Shown: positions 35,149 to 44,150, numbered from the stretch's first letter. The stretch: 64,000 nt of DNA from JAOUGY01 sp963825585 (GCA_963825585.1 CAWGTX010000006.1:744001-808000), one strand, 5' to 3'. Made by a program: numbers and translations. The notes: generated by a model from the letters alone, not told the origin.

Positions 35149-35346
35149 TCAGCCCGACCTGGTGGTGAGCGAACCGGTTCGTGAGCCGATCGATGTCGCC
35201 ACGATCCCCGCCACCTCGTCGATGCGGTCCTCCGCCAGCGCCGAGATGGACAGCCGTACGGCGGGAGGTGTTCCCATCCGACAACGTTTCCCGGCTCGGA
35301 TGGCGTATCCGGCTCCCGCCATGGCCGCCACCACCGGTTCCTCGTC
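35149..35346 (-). pseudogene. Remnant of a MocR/GntR-aminotransferase regulator (C-terminal end)
   Basis: About 66 residues survive. EEPVVAAMAGAGYAIRAG, then CRMGTPPAVRLSISAL and EDRIDEVAGIVA are the last part of a fold-type I aminotransferase domain as found in MocR regulators. Everything 5' of this (DNA-binding domain and most of the PLP domain) is missing; at about 35350 the sequence switches to a different gene on the other strand. There is no start codon with a binding site. Confidence 0.65.
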
Positions 35347-35353
35347 GGTCGGC

Positions 35354-35712
35354 GAGACTCTCGTACTTCACGGTTCACACGCCGCCCGCTTGTTCCGCAC
35401 CATGAACTACGCACCCGTTGGGTGCGTGACGACCACGATCCTCGAAGGACTCGTGCTCGCCAGATCGGCCTTTCACCACTCGGCCAACTACCGGTCGGTG
35501 GTTCTCTTCGGCCGCCCGGATCGCCATACCGATCGACGAGGCGTCGGCCAAGGTTCGAACCGGCCCCTCCGATCGACGACGAGGACGACTACGCGTTGGC
35601 GATCAGGGCAGGCGTGGTGCCTGTCTCGCTGCACTACGGTGATCCCGTGCCCGATCCCTGCCTTCATCCACATGCAACCGCGCCCGACGTAGCGGGGTTC
35701 TTCCATCCATGA
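35354..35712 (+). pseudogene. Remnant of a pyridoxamine-5'-phosphate-oxidase-like flavoprotein
   Basis: Three frames must be joined. ETLVLHGSHAARLFRT, CVTTTILEGLVLARSAFHH and NYRSVVLFG come first. The middle of the split-barrel protein is then missing; IPIDEASAKVRTG follows in the next frame, and PPIDDEDDYALAIRAGVVP to the stop in a third. The N-terminal third is also lost. MocR regulators often sit head-to-head with such genes, so this and the preceding remnant look like one divergent pair whose 5' halves were removed together. Confidence 0.7.
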
Positions 35713-36599
35713 ACACATCGATCGTGTCGCGATCCGACCGTGAATCCTTCGAGGCACAGGACTGGGGCCTGTTCGCCGCCGTCGGGCTGATCTGGGGTTC
35801 GTCGTTCCTGTTCATCGCCATAGGGCTGGAGTCGTTGCATCCGGGTCTCATCACCTGGGCCAGAGTCGGACTCGGCGCACTCGCCCTGGCGATGCTGCCG
35901 GCGTCGCGCCGCCGGATCGACCGGGAACACCTCCCCCGCCTGGTGGTGCTGTCGGTCGTGTGGGTGGCGATTCCCTTCACGCTCTTCCCGATGGCCGAGC
36001 TCCACATCAACTCCGCCGTCACCGGCCTGCTGAACGGCGCCACCCCCGTTTTCGCTGCCGTGATCGGAGGTCTCTTCTTCGCCCGCCCTCCACGCGGCCC
36101 CCAACGGCTCGGACTGGCCGTTGGATTCGTCGGCGTGGCCATGGTGAGCCTGGGCTCGGCCACCGAGGGTGGGACCGCCTTCATCGGCGTGCTCATGGTG
36201 CTGGTGGCCACGTTCTGTTACGGCATCGCCACCAACATGGCCGGCCCCCTCCAGCAACGGTACGGATCGGTATCCGTGATGGCGCAGATGCTGGTGTTGG
36301 GTTCGATCTGGACGGCGCCGTTCGGTCTCTTCGGGCTCGCTCGCAGCGACTTCTCCGTTGGCCCGGCGGTGGCGACCTTCGTGTTGGGCGTGTTCGGCAC
36401 CGGCTTCGCCTTCGCCCTGATGGCGACCCTCGTGGGCCGGGTTGGCGGACCGAGAGCGACCTTCATCACGTATGTGTTCCCTGTGGTGTCCCTCGCACTG
36501 GGCGCCGCGTTCCTGGGTGATCGAGTGACTGCGTTCGCCTTGTTCGGGGCGGGACTCGTGATCGTCGGCGCCGTCCTGGCGGGTCGGCGCGAGGCCTGA
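35709..36599 (+). CDS. EamA/DMT-family transporter
   Basis: 296 residues with ten predicted membrane helices in two repeated EamA halves: WGLFAAVGLIWGSSFLFIAIG opens the first (quoted as GLIWGSSFLFIAIG), and GVLMVLVATFCYGIATNMAG the second. The helix near the end has FITYVFPVVSLALGAAFLGD. Such carriers export amino acids, nucleotides or other metabolites. The ATG overlaps the end of the oxidase remnant (ATGA). Confidence 0.93.
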   Translation: MNTSIVSRSDRESFEAQDWGLFAAVGLIWGSSFLFIAIGLESLHPGLITWARVGLGALALAMLPASRRRIDREHLPRLVVLSVVWVAIPFTLFPMAELHINSAVTGLLNGATPVFAAVIGGLFFARPPRGPQRLGLAVGFVGVAMVSLGSATEGGTAFIGVLMVLVATFCYGIATNMAGPLQQRYGSVSVMAQMLVLGSIWTAPFGLFGLARSDFSVGPAVATFVLGVFGTGFAFALMATLVGRVGGPRATFITYVFPVVSLALGAAFLGDRVTAFALFGAGLVIVGAVLAGRREA

Positions 36600-36618
36600 A
36601 CCCGCCCCCCTCGGATCG

Positions 36619-36632
36619 AGTGACTAGTCACT
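36619..36632. promoter_or_regulatory. Perfect 14-bp palindrome, candidate operator
   Basis: AGTGACTAGTCACT is a perfect inverted repeat 20 bases after the EamA gene. The inner TGACTAGTCA resembles sites bound by TetR- or GntR-type repressors. No gene starts within 500 bp, so its target is unclear. Confidence 0.35.
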
Positions 36633-37150
36633 GCGGGCGAGTACGCGACCATGCTCTCCCTCGGGCCCGCGACGTCCGATGAACACCATGTCGACGGAAC
36701 GACGCCGGGTTGAGACCCATCGGGCGGCTCTTTGGGAGAGGAGCATCCCTCACCGCCGGGACGGGCATCCCGGACGGAACGGTCTCTCGAACACCCGCCG
36801 GTGGATCCGGGGACGCCGGGAAACCGGAGCCGGGCTGGCTCCCCCACCCGCCGCCCTGGTGAATCGTTCCTCGTTTCCGGGGGCGGCGACCGGGCAGGAC
36901 GCCGCCCCCTCACTCTCCGGGTGGCGATGTCGGGCTCCAGCGAGGGGCGGGCAGCGAGAAGCCGGACGCCGCCACGTGTGGCGTCGACGTGAGAAGGTCA
37001 TGGCGTTCCGCTCTCTGGCTCCTCGCCCCTCGCACCCGGCAGGTTCACTCGTCCCCGCAGACGGGCTCCTCGTCCGTTCGTTACCCATCGGCGCCACCCC
37101 ATCATTGTCCATCCATCGAAGGTGGGTCGGCGGTGTGGCAGCATGAGCCC
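36633..37150. other. 518-bp region without a convincing gene
   Basis: Open frames exist on both strands but are Arg/Pro-rich with no family resemblance and lack start signals. GGGGCGAGG-like words near 37020 recall the GGGGCGA tract at 31270. It may hold the promoter of the M24 peptidase gene, or be eroded sequence like the remnants nearby. Confidence 0.5.
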
Positions 37151-38398
37151 ATGACACTCGATCTCCGTCGAAGCGCCGCGGACCACAACCACCGCCTGGC
37201 CACCCGTCTGGACGCCCTCGCCCCGATGCTCATGGACCGGGCCGGGCTCGATGCGTGGGTGCTCATCGCACGCGAGTACAACGAGGACCCGGTGCTGGCG
37301 ACCATGCTCCCATCCGAGTGGCTCGCCACGGCTCGACGCCGGACCATCCTCGTGTTCGTCCGTCGCGACGACCGCATCGAACGTATGGCAGTGGCCCGCT
37401 ACGCGGTGGGAGATGCGTTCCCGTCGGCATGGGATCCCGGGGTCCAACCCGAGCAGTGGCTGCGGCTCGCCGAAGTGCTGTTCGAGGCCGATCCCGTGCG
37501 GATCGGCATCAACTCTTCCGACACCTTTCCACTCGCGGACGGCCTGTCGCACGCCGAACGTGCCGAGCTCGAAGCCCACCTCCCCGACTCGCTGCGGGGC
37601 CGGCTGGTGAGTGCCGAGGTAGCCGCCATCGGCTGGCTCGAGACGCGCCTTCCCACGGAACGGCCGGAGATGGCGGAGGCGTGTGCCATCGCACACGGGT
37701 ATCTCCGCCGCGCCCTCTCAGGCGAAGTGATCACTCCTTCTCTGACCACCACCGCAGACGTCGAGTGGTGGCTGCGGGAAACGGTTCACCGCGACGGTCA
37801 CGGGTCGTGGTTTCACCCAACCTGCAGCGTGCAACGACGCGGCGGGACCGCCAGAGACTCGTTCGCCGGAAGACCGGGTGAGACGGCGATCCACCCGGGT
37901 GACCTTGTTCACATCGACTTCGGGATCGTGTCGAATGGCTACTGCACCGATCAACAGCAGCACGCATACCTGCTTCGGCCGGGAGAGTCACAGGCACCGC
38001 AGGGCATGGCGGCCGGCCTCACCGCCGCCAACCGCCTCCAGGATCTGCTGATGGCGGAGTTCGTGGCCGGTCGCACCGGCAACGACATCCTCGCCGCCGC
38101 CCTGTCGAGCGCCCTCCAGGAGGGTATCGACGGTCTCATCTACACACACCCGATCGGCGTCCACGGACATGCCGCCGGACCGACCATCGGGCTGTGGGAC
38201 AGCCAGACCGGTGTCGAGGGACCGGGCGACTATCCCCTGTGGCCGTCGACGGCATACTCGATCGAACTCCAGGCCAGGGTCGGCGTCGAGGAGTGGGACG
38301 GCCAGGTGGTTCAGTTCATGGTCGAGGAGGACGCCTGGTTCGACGGTGACGGCTGCACGTTCCTCGACGGTCGCCAGACCGAGCTGTGGCTGGTCTGA
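37151..38398 (+). CDS. M24 metallopeptidase (Xaa-Pro dipeptidase/creatinase fold)
   Basis: 415 residues with an N-terminal creatinase-like domain and a C-terminal pita-bread domain. The five metal ligands fit VHIDFG (Asp), GYCTDQQ (Asp), GVHGHAAG (His), YSIELQ (Glu) and FMVEED (Glu). Substrates in the family range from Xaa-Pro dipeptides to small metabolites. An upstream extension to 36989 is Arg/Ser-rich and not credible, so I use ATG 37151. Its stop overlaps the start of the next gene. Confidence 0.88.
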   Translation: MTLDLRRSAADHNHRLATRLDALAPMLMDRAGLDAWVLIAREYNEDPVLATMLPSEWLATARRRTILVFVRRDDRIERMAVARYAVGDAFPSAWDPGVQPEQWLRLAEVLFEADPVRIGINSSDTFPLADGLSHAERAELEAHLPDSLRGRLVSAEVAAIGWLETRLPTERPEMAEACAIAHGYLRRALSGEVITPSLTTTADVEWWLRETVHRDGHGSWFHPTCSVQRRGGTARDSFAGRPGETAIHPGDLVHIDFGIVSNGYCTDQQQHAYLLRPGESQAPQGMAAGLTAANRLQDLLMAEFVAGRTGNDILAAALSSALQEGIDGLIYTHPIGVHGHAAGPTIGLWDSQTGVEGPGDYPLWPSTAYSIELQARVGVEEWDGQVVQFMVEEDAWFDGDGCTFLDGRQTELWLV

Positions 38399-39006
38399 TG
38401 ACCGGTACCGCCGATCTCCGCGCCGCCTCCCGGTTCGCGCTGGCCGCCCTGCGACCCTATGCCTCGCAGGACTGGACCGCCCCAGCCGGGGATCTCGACT
38501 GGAGCTGCCGACAGACGCTCGACCACATGGCCGGTGCGCTCGTGTTCTATTCGGGCCAGGTGGCCACCCGGGCGACCGCCCTCCGCAGACGACTCCGGCA
38601 CGGAGACCCCGAAGCGACGATCCACCAGCTCCTCGAGGCCGTGGAGACCGCCACGGCGCTGCTGTGCCACCTGGTCGACGGCATGGGACCCGACGACCGC
38701 GCCTTCCATCCGGCCGGCATGGCTGACGCCTCGGGATTCGCCGCCATGGGTGCCGACGAGATCCTGGTGCACACCCACGACATCTCGGTTGGCCTGGGCC
38801 GCGCCTTTCAATACCAGACCTCGGTGACCGATCGCATCGTCCAGCGGCTGTTCCCGTGGGCGCCCGAAGGCGCCGACGCATGGTCTACCTTGTTGTGGTG
38901 CAACGGCCGCGCCCGGTTGGCAGACCACGACCGTCTCGGATCGGATTGGTGGTGGTGGTGCGAGCCGATCGAACGCTGGGACGGCCGCGTCAAACGCCGG
39001 GCCTAG
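38398..39006 (+). CDS. DinB/maleylpyruvate-isomerase-like helical protein
   Basis: 202 residues, four-helix-bundle type. LDHMAGALVFYSGQVA, then GADEILVHTHDISVGLG and a Trp-rich end (SDWWWWCEPIERW) match the mycothiol-dependent maleylpyruvate isomerase/DinB group, whose His residues bind zinc and which use mycothiol in actinomycetes. ATG 38398 overlaps the peptidase stop (TGATG). The substrate is unknown. Confidence 0.75.
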   Translation: MTGTADLRAASRFALAALRPYASQDWTAPAGDLDWSCRQTLDHMAGALVFYSGQVATRATALRRRLRHGDPEATIHQLLEAVETATALLCHLVDGMGPDDRAFHPAGMADASGFAAMGADEILVHTHDISVGLGRAFQYQTSVTDRIVQRLFPWAPEGADAWSTLLWCNGRARLADHDRLGSDWWWWCEPIERWDGRVKRRA

Positions 39007-39045
39007 CCGGTACCGGCTCCCACGATGCCTCGAAGCTGGACCGCG

Positions 39046-39437
39046 TCAGCGCTCGAAGATGTTGCCGAGGATGTTCTCACCGGCGGACGATCCGCCGCCA
39101 CCACTGGTCCGGGGTAACTGTCCGAGATCGAGTGGCACGATGGTGCCCGGGCAGGGGGCGGCACACGCCACCTTCTGGTTGCCACCACCCCGATTGGTGA
39201 AATGCGTCATGAACAGTGACTCACCGGCCACCATCCGCTTGGCGCCGCCCGCCAGCTTCCCGAGGAAGCCCTTCTCCGGCTCGGTTCCGTCGCCCATCTT
39301 GGTCTCGAACGTGATGCCTTGTTCCATCCACAACATCGCACCAGCTTCGGCGATCACGGTCTCCCGGGATCGAGCTCGACCTCGGCGAACTGGAGGTCTT
39401 CTCCGTAGATCAGATAGTCGATTTCGTGGCTCTGCAT
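39046..39437 (-). pseudogene. AIM24/TIGR00266-family gene with frameshift and internal deletion
   Basis: The family start MQSHEIDYLIYGEDLQFAEV reads from ATG 39437, but the frame is lost at DPG; restoring one base near 39369 gives DPGETVIAEAGAMLWMEQG. MVAGESLFMTHFTNRGGG and GTIVPLDLGQ follow as normal. The sequence then jumps to LPRTSGGGGSSAGENILG and stops, so about 130 residues of the usual 230-260 appear deleted. The intact family forms a beta-rich sandwich of unknown role. Confidence 0.75.
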
Positions 39438-39451
39438 GAGCGACGTCCCTT

Positions 39452-39500
39452 CTCGATGTGGCTCGATGTGGCTCGATCTGGCTGTTCTGGCTCGATGTGG
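39452..39500. repeat. Decamer tandem repeat (CTCGATGTGG)
   Basis: Four to five imperfect copies of a 10-bp word, CTCGATGTGG/CTCGATCTGG, lie just upstream of the AIM24-type remnant. It is one of the few tracts here with a period other than 7. Confidence 0.75.
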
Positions 39501-39565
39501 CGCGGTGGCAGCCGATCAACGGTGCCGGGGTGGAACCTACCCGGCGGAACGCTCAACGGAAGGGC

Positions 39566-39649
39566 TCAACGCGAGACCAGGTACACGATCATGAACCCGG
39601 CGATCGCAACCCACCCGATGATGCGAACCCAGCGGCCCGAGTTGTTCAT
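39566..39649 (-). CDS. 27-residue single-helix membrane protein
   Basis: Codes MNNSGRWVRIIGWVAIAGF followed by MIVYLVSR. A polar start, one hydrophobic helix of about 17 residues and a Ser-Arg end suggest an inner-membrane microprotein. GGGAGG lies seven bases upstream, and the ATG overlaps the stop of the NurA-like gene (ATGA), so it is positioned as the last gene of the sbcD-sbcC-nurA unit. No function is known. Confidence 0.6.
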   Translation of the reverse strand: MNNSGRWVRIIGWVAIAGFMIVYLVSR

Positions 39650-40551
39650 GTCGATGCCTCCCGCAGCGAACGATACAGGAGGCGGGCGTCTCCCAGCCGC
39701 CGCCGCAGAGCGCGCTCGAGCCCGGCGATCGGGTAGAGATTCTGAGGAGCGCGTGGGTCCTTGTGCTCCTGGCTGGCGAAGCGCGGGAGTGTCGCCGTGA
39801 CCCGGTCGGCGATGCGGGCGGCCTCTACCGGCGAGCGGTCGGCCGACACCTCACACCGTACGATGCCACCGTTGGGACCCGGTGCCACCGCCAGTCTCAG
39901 GTACCAGGCGTAGGCGCTGCGACCGCTGGACACCAGGAACAGAGGCGTGCGCCGACCCACCGGGAGCCCGGGCAGGATCCAACGAAGCTCCGGGGGGAGG
40001 TACTGGACATGCTGGGTCTTGATGTACCCCACCGCCCCGGGGACGAGCTTGTGGTGTGACAGCGGACCGTCGACCACGACGAATTCGCTGTCGGCATGCT
40101 CCATCGCAACCCGGCCCTCCAATTCCCCCATCCGCTGCTGGATCCCCAGCCAGAGCTCGGGCGGGGTCGTCCCGGTGGTGGCTCGCACCTGGTACGAACC
40201 GTGCCTCGTCTCGATGGAGGTGGTTCCGGCCGCGCTGGTGAAGAGCCCGCGCTCGACGGTGGCACCGACGATCTCGGCCGATCCGTTGCAGCGAACCGCC
40301 CCGGCGGCGTAGGTGGCACACAGACCGAGTACCGCCAGACCGTCGGGTTGTTCCAGCCATACGTTGGCATCGACCCGACGGACCCCATCGACGAACAGGA
40401 CATCGGGGGCCGGATCGACGTCGGGCAGGATCGGCTGCCACTCGACCGGCGGCACCTCGATCGCCACGTCGGGCGGGACGGCCGGATCTTTCTGTTCCCC
40501 TTCGACCGGTGTTCCGTACTCCGGCGACCACGCTTCGACCGTGAACCTCAT
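39646..40551 (-). CDS. NurA-like nuclease
   Basis: 301 residues. VLFVDGVRRVDA (Asp55) and EFVVVDGPLS (Asp161) match the two Asp-Gly motifs that bind metal in the NurA nuclease domain; the end (RIADRVTATLPRF and NLYPIAGLERALRRRLGD) also fits. NurA trims 5' strands with the HerA ATPase and Mre11-Rad50. Here the gene overlaps sbcC by four bases, and a HerA-like ATPase is 6 kb away, which supports the call. Resemblance is by motif and context, so the assignment is probable rather than certain. Confidence 0.7.
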   Translation of the reverse strand: MRFTVEAWSPEYGTPVEGEQKDPAVPPDVAIEVPPVEWQPILPDVDPAPDVLFVDGVRRVDANVWLEQPDGLAVLGLCATYAAGAVRCNGSAEIVGATVERGLFTSAAGTTSIETRHGSYQVRATTGTTPPELWLGIQQRMGELEGRVAMEHADSEFVVVDGPLSHHKLVPGAVGYIKTQHVQYLPPELRWILPGLPVGRRTPLFLVSSGRSAYAWYLRLAVAPGPNGGIVRCEVSADRSPVEAARIADRVTATLPRFASQEHKDPRAPQNLYPIAGLERALRRRLGDARLLYRSLREAST

Positions 40552-42935
40552 ACGTCGACCCGTTCCACCACCGAACCACCGGGGCCGCGTGTGATCTCGT
40601 ACCTCACCGGCACCAGCTCGGCCAGTTCCTTCACGTGGGTTACCAGCCCAACCGTGCGCCCGGTGGCTCCCAACTCCTGGATCACGCCGGCGACCACATC
40701 GAGGGTTTCGGCGTCGAGCGTTCCGAAGCCCTCGTCCAGAAAGATCGACTCCAGCCGAACCGCCCCCGCGCCCGCCAACGAACCGATCTGGTCGGCCAAC
40801 GACAACGCCAGCGCCAGCGACACGAGGAAGGTCTCACCGCCGGAGAGGGTCTTGACACCCCGCGTCTCGTCGGCGTTGCGGTGATCCACGACGCTGAAGT
40901 CACGTTTGTCCATCCGCAACGAATAGGCGCCTCCGGACAATTCGGACAGGAGCAGATTGGCCCCGAGCACCAGCGCCTCGGACGCCTCCTCCATCAGCCA
41001 ACCCTCGAAGCCGTTGGCCTGGAGGTGGCGGGCCAGCGTCCTGGCCACCTCGGCCTCGCTACGGGCTGCCTTGGCCTGCTCCAGGGTGGCCACCGCCAGC
41101 TCGCGATCCTCCGTGACCCTGTCGAGACGGTGCCCTGCGTCGGCGTGAGCCCGCAGGACCCGCTCCAGTTGCGTTCCCTCTCCGGGAAGTCCCGCAGCGA
41201 CCAGTTGCTCCTCGAGCGCCGCCTCCACGGCAGCCAGGTGCGACGCCGTCACGCTCCGGCGGTCGAGAAGCGCTGACCGCTCGGCCACCAGCGACTCGCA
41301 GCGTTGCTGCGCCCAGGCACTGAGGTTCGCCCAGTCGGTCGCCAGGTCACCCATCGCGAGCTCGGGAGGCCCCGCCGCCGACACCCGATCCCGTGCCGCC
41401 GACAGCGCCCGCCGACCGGCCACCTCCCGGTCACCGACCGCCGCCACCGCTGCCCGAGCCGCATCCGCCGTCTGGCGGGCAGTCCGCTCGGCCGATCGAA
41501 GCTCTGCCAGGGCCGTGTGAGCGCGCTCGACACGGGCGAGCGCCTCATCGACCTCCTTCGCGGAGGGTTGGCCTTCCAGCGCTCCGTCGACGTCCGCCAG
41601 GTCGCTCACCAGGGTCTCGAGGGTCGACCGGCACGACGCCAGGTGGGCCGTCGCCGCCGCCAGTTCGTTGGCGGCTGCCCGCTGGGCGGCGGACGCCGCG
41701 GTCTGCTCCACCCGTGCCGTAGCCAACCCTTCCGGTGGGGGTCCCAGCTCGAGCGACTCGATGACCCTCAGGCACACGGGGCATTCGGAGCCGATCGTGA
41801 GCCCAACCGCCAACGCGTGACCTTTGTGCCGTGACTCCAGGTCGGCCAGGGCTGCCCCGGCGGCGGCGGCGATCCGGTCGGCCTCGGTGAGGGCGTTGGT
41901 GGCCGCAGCGTGACGACTCGACGCCTCGTCGGTGATGGCGCGGCCACGCTCGAGACGTGTCGCCAGATCGGCCCTCCGTTGCCAGCGGTGTCGGGCGGTC
42001 ACCAGGTCTTCGAGGCCGGGCAAGGCGGCCAACTCCTTCTCGGCCGCTTCTACCGCCTCACCGGCACGAGTGACGGCGGCATCTGCCTGGGCGAGCGACG
42101 CCACCGCCTCGTCGATGGCTCGGGCGATTCCCGCCACGTCATCGGGGACGACGACCGACTCCAGATCGTCGAGGGCAGCGCCCAACGAGACGGTGACGGC
42201 GTCGATCTCTGTAAGGGTGGCGAGCAGTGCCTCCACCTCTGGCTGGGCGGCCTTCACGGTGTCGAGCAGGTTCGTCATCACGACCAGACGCGCCTCGGCC
42301 CCGGCCTGGGCTTCCTCGGTGGCGTGGGCGAGCCGGGCCGAGTCCCGATCGAGGACCTCGGCCTCACCCTCGGCACGCGCCTTGCGCAGCTGGGCCAGCT
42401 CACGCATCCGTTCGTAGACCCCCAGATCGAGCAGCGTGCGCAGGAGATCCTGGCGTTTGGCAGGAGTGTCGTGCAGGAAGGCGGCGAACGCCCCCTGGGG
42501 CAGCAGCACCGCCTTGGTGAACTGGTCGAACGACAGCCCGAGCAGCGAGGTGACCGATTCGTTCACCTCGTCGGCCCCACTCGCCCTGACCTCGACCACC
42601 TCGCCGATCTTCTCCTCGAGCCGGGCCTCGGGCGTGGTGGCACCGGTCTTGGTCCGGCGCACGACCCGTGCGGCGGTGAAGGTCCGATCACCCACCGAGA
42701 ACTCGAAAGCGATCCGAGCCTCCTGGGCACCGAGCGAGATGACCGGCTCGACCGCTCGGGCGTCGAGACGCGGCACGCGCCCGTACAGGGCGAAACACAT
42801 GGCGTCGAGCAGTGACGTCTTGCCGGATCCGGTGGGGCCGGTCAGAGCGAAGAGATCGGCATCGAGGAACGACACCGGTTCGTCCATCGAGCGGAAAGTG
42901 GTGAAGCCGCGCAGGTGGAGCGACCTAGGCCTCAT
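40548..42935 (-). CDS. sbcC: Exonuclease subunit SbcC (Rad50-like ATPase)
   Basis: SMC-like ATPase of 795 residues acting with SbcD on DNA ends and hairpins. Walker A is FALTGPTGSGKTSLLDAM and the Q-loop VLLPQGAFAAFL; long Ala/Glu/Arg-rich coiled coils flank a zinc hook (SECPVCLRVI). The C-terminal lobe has TLSGGETFLVSLALALSLAD and Walker B SIFLDEGFGTLD. At 795 residues its coils are shorter than in E. coli (about 1050). ATG 42935 has GGAGGAG and overlaps sbcD by 11 bases. The frame open to 43505 is antisense noise. Confidence 0.95.
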   Translation of the reverse strand: MRPRSLHLRGFTTFRSMDEPVSFLDADLFALTGPTGSGKTSLLDAMCFALYGRVPRLDARAVEPVISLGAQEARIAFEFSVGDRTFTAARVVRRTKTGATTPEARLEEKIGEVVEVRASGADEVNESVTSLLGLSFDQFTKAVLLPQGAFAAFLHDTPAKRQDLLRTLLDLGVYERMRELAQLRKARAEGEAEVLDRDSARLAHATEEAQAGAEARLVVMTNLLDTVKAAQPEVEALLATLTEIDAVTVSLGAALDDLESVVVPDDVAGIARAIDEAVASLAQADAAVTRAGEAVEAAEKELAALPGLEDLVTARHRWQRRADLATRLERGRAITDEASSRHAAATNALTEADRIAAAAGAALADLESRHKGHALAVGLTIGSECPVCLRVIESLELGPPPEGLATARVEQTAASAAQRAAANELAAATAHLASCRSTLETLVSDLADVDGALEGQPSAKEVDEALARVERAHTALAELRSAERTARQTADAARAAVAAVGDREVAGRRALSAARDRVSAAGPPELAMGDLATDWANLSAWAQQRCESLVAERSALLDRRSVTASHLAAVEAALEEQLVAAGLPGEGTQLERVLRAHADAGHRLDRVTEDRELAVATLEQAKAARSEAEVARTLARHLQANGFEGWLMEEASEALVLGANLLLSELSGGAYSLRMDKRDFSVVDHRNADETRGVKTLSGGETFLVSLALALSLADQIGSLAGAGAVRLESIFLDEGFGTLDAETLDVVAGVIQELGATGRTVGLVTHVKELAELVPVRYEITRGPGGSVVERVDV

Positions 42936-44067
42936 GCGCCTCCTCCAACAACTCTCCGAACAGTGCAACCAGGGAGGCGTCGTCGATGTTGCGTTCGGCC
43001 AGGTATTCGGCGAACAGATCGGCGGGGTTGCGACCGATCCGGGCGGCAGCCCTCGCCTCGGCAGTCTCGTCGCGTCGGGCGAGCACGACATCGACGGCGC
43101 CCGGAATGACCTCACGCACCCGGTCGGCCAATCCGACCCGACCCGGCTCATCGAGCTCCACTTTGACATAGGCGTCCTGGCGGATGTCGGCTGCCGCCAC
43201 CTCGACCTGTTCGAGGGTGCCGACCAACCGCACGAGCGGTCGTCCCGAAGCCAACGACACGGGGGTGACCACGGCCGGAAGTCCGGGCGACGCCTCGACA
43301 ACGAGCACACCTTTATCGTCGCCGGACTCACCGAAGTCGAGTTGGAGAGGTGACCCCGCGTACCAGACCGGGGCGGGGGCGGGCACCTGCTGACGGCGAT
43401 GGAGATGGCCGAGGGCCACGTATGACAGCGAGCCGGGGAAGGTGCCGGCGGGGATGGCGTACCCGAAGATGTGGGCATGTCGTTCGCTCCCCGAGGTGTC
43501 GGCACCGTAGACCATGACGTGCGAGAGGGCGATGTTGACGGTGTCGGTGGTGAGTCCGCCCGTCATCGCCTCGATGACGCGCCGCATCCGCCCGGCGTAG
43601 TCCTGCACCTGGTCGACGGCGTCCTTGAACATGAGGTCGGACGCCGAGACGATGCCGCGTTGGCTCTGCCACGGCAGCAGCGCGATCCGCACGGGCAATC
43701 CCAGATCGGAGATCACCCCACCCTGATCAGGTCGCTGAATCCTGCCGGCCACCCGCACCCGGCCCAGCTCGAGTAGGGGTGCAACCGCTGCCAGTCGGCG
43801 GGGGCTGTCGTGATTGCCCGCCACCACCACCACCGGAGCAACCGCCGCCAGGTCGAGCATCGCCCGGTACACCACCTGCTCGGCTTCGGCGGTGGGTGCC
43901 GCCACGTCGAACACGTCACCTGCCACCAGCACGACATCAACGGCCTGATCGGCCGCTACTTCCGCGATCTCGGCCAGCACCGCCCGATGCTCCTCGATCC
44001 GGCTCCGACCCCTGATTGTGCGACCCACATGCCAGTCGGCCGTGTGGAGGATCCTGATGGCGCTCAC
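42925..44067 (-). CDS. sbcD: Exonuclease subunit SbcD (Mre11-like nuclease)
   Basis: Manganese-dependent nuclease of 380 residues. The five phosphoesterase motifs are present: HTADWHVG, AGDVFD, GNHDSP, SHVMVYG and GHLHRRQ. YAGSPLQLDFGE begins the capping region. I place the start at GTG 44067, immediately before the first strand (AIRILHTADWH), with TACGAT six bases upstream; a start at 44106 would add 13 unremarkable residues. It is the first gene of an overlapping sbcD-sbcC-NurA-like-microprotein unit. Confidence 0.95.
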   Translation of the reverse strand: MSAIRILHTADWHVGRTIRGRSRIEEHRAVLAEIAEVAADQAVDVVLVAGDVFDVAAPTAEAEQVVYRAMLDLAAVAPVVVVAGNHDSPRRLAAVAPLLELGRVRVAGRIQRPDQGGVISDLGLPVRIALLPWQSQRGIVSASDLMFKDAVDQVQDYAGRMRRVIEAMTGGLTTDTVNIALSHVMVYGADTSGSERHAHIFGYAIPAGTFPGSLSYVALGHLHRRQQVPAPAPVWYAGSPLQLDFGESGDDKGVLVVEASPGLPAVVTPVSLASGRPLVRLVGTLEQVEVAAADIRQDAYVKVELDEPGRVGLADRVREVIPGAVDVVLARRDETAEARAAARIGRNPADLFAEYLAERNIDDASLVALFGELLEEAHEA

Positions 44068-44073
44068 CTGGCG

Positions 44074-44079
44074 ATCGTA
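44074..44079 (-). promoter_or_regulatory. Leaderless -10 box of sbcD
   Basis: TACGAT on the reverse strand lies six bases before GTG 44067 with no Shine-Dalgarno. Confidence 0.45.
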
Positions 44080-44138
44080 CAAGGGGGGTACGACAGAAAG
44101 CTGCACCGCCGGAAGGCCCGGTTGCCCGATGGCGTAGG

Positions 44139-44144
44139 TATCTT
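44139..44144 (+). promoter_or_regulatory. Leaderless -10 box of mpgS
   Basis: TATCTT lies six bases before ATG 44151 with no Shine-Dalgarno. It is divergent from sbcD. Confidence 0.45.
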
Positions 44145-44150
44145 CGCCCC

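Noticed and set aside
36679..37146. 155-codon open frame upstream of the M24 peptidase
   Set aside because: Arg/Pro/Ser-rich with no family match and no start signal; overlapping frames on the other strand look the same.
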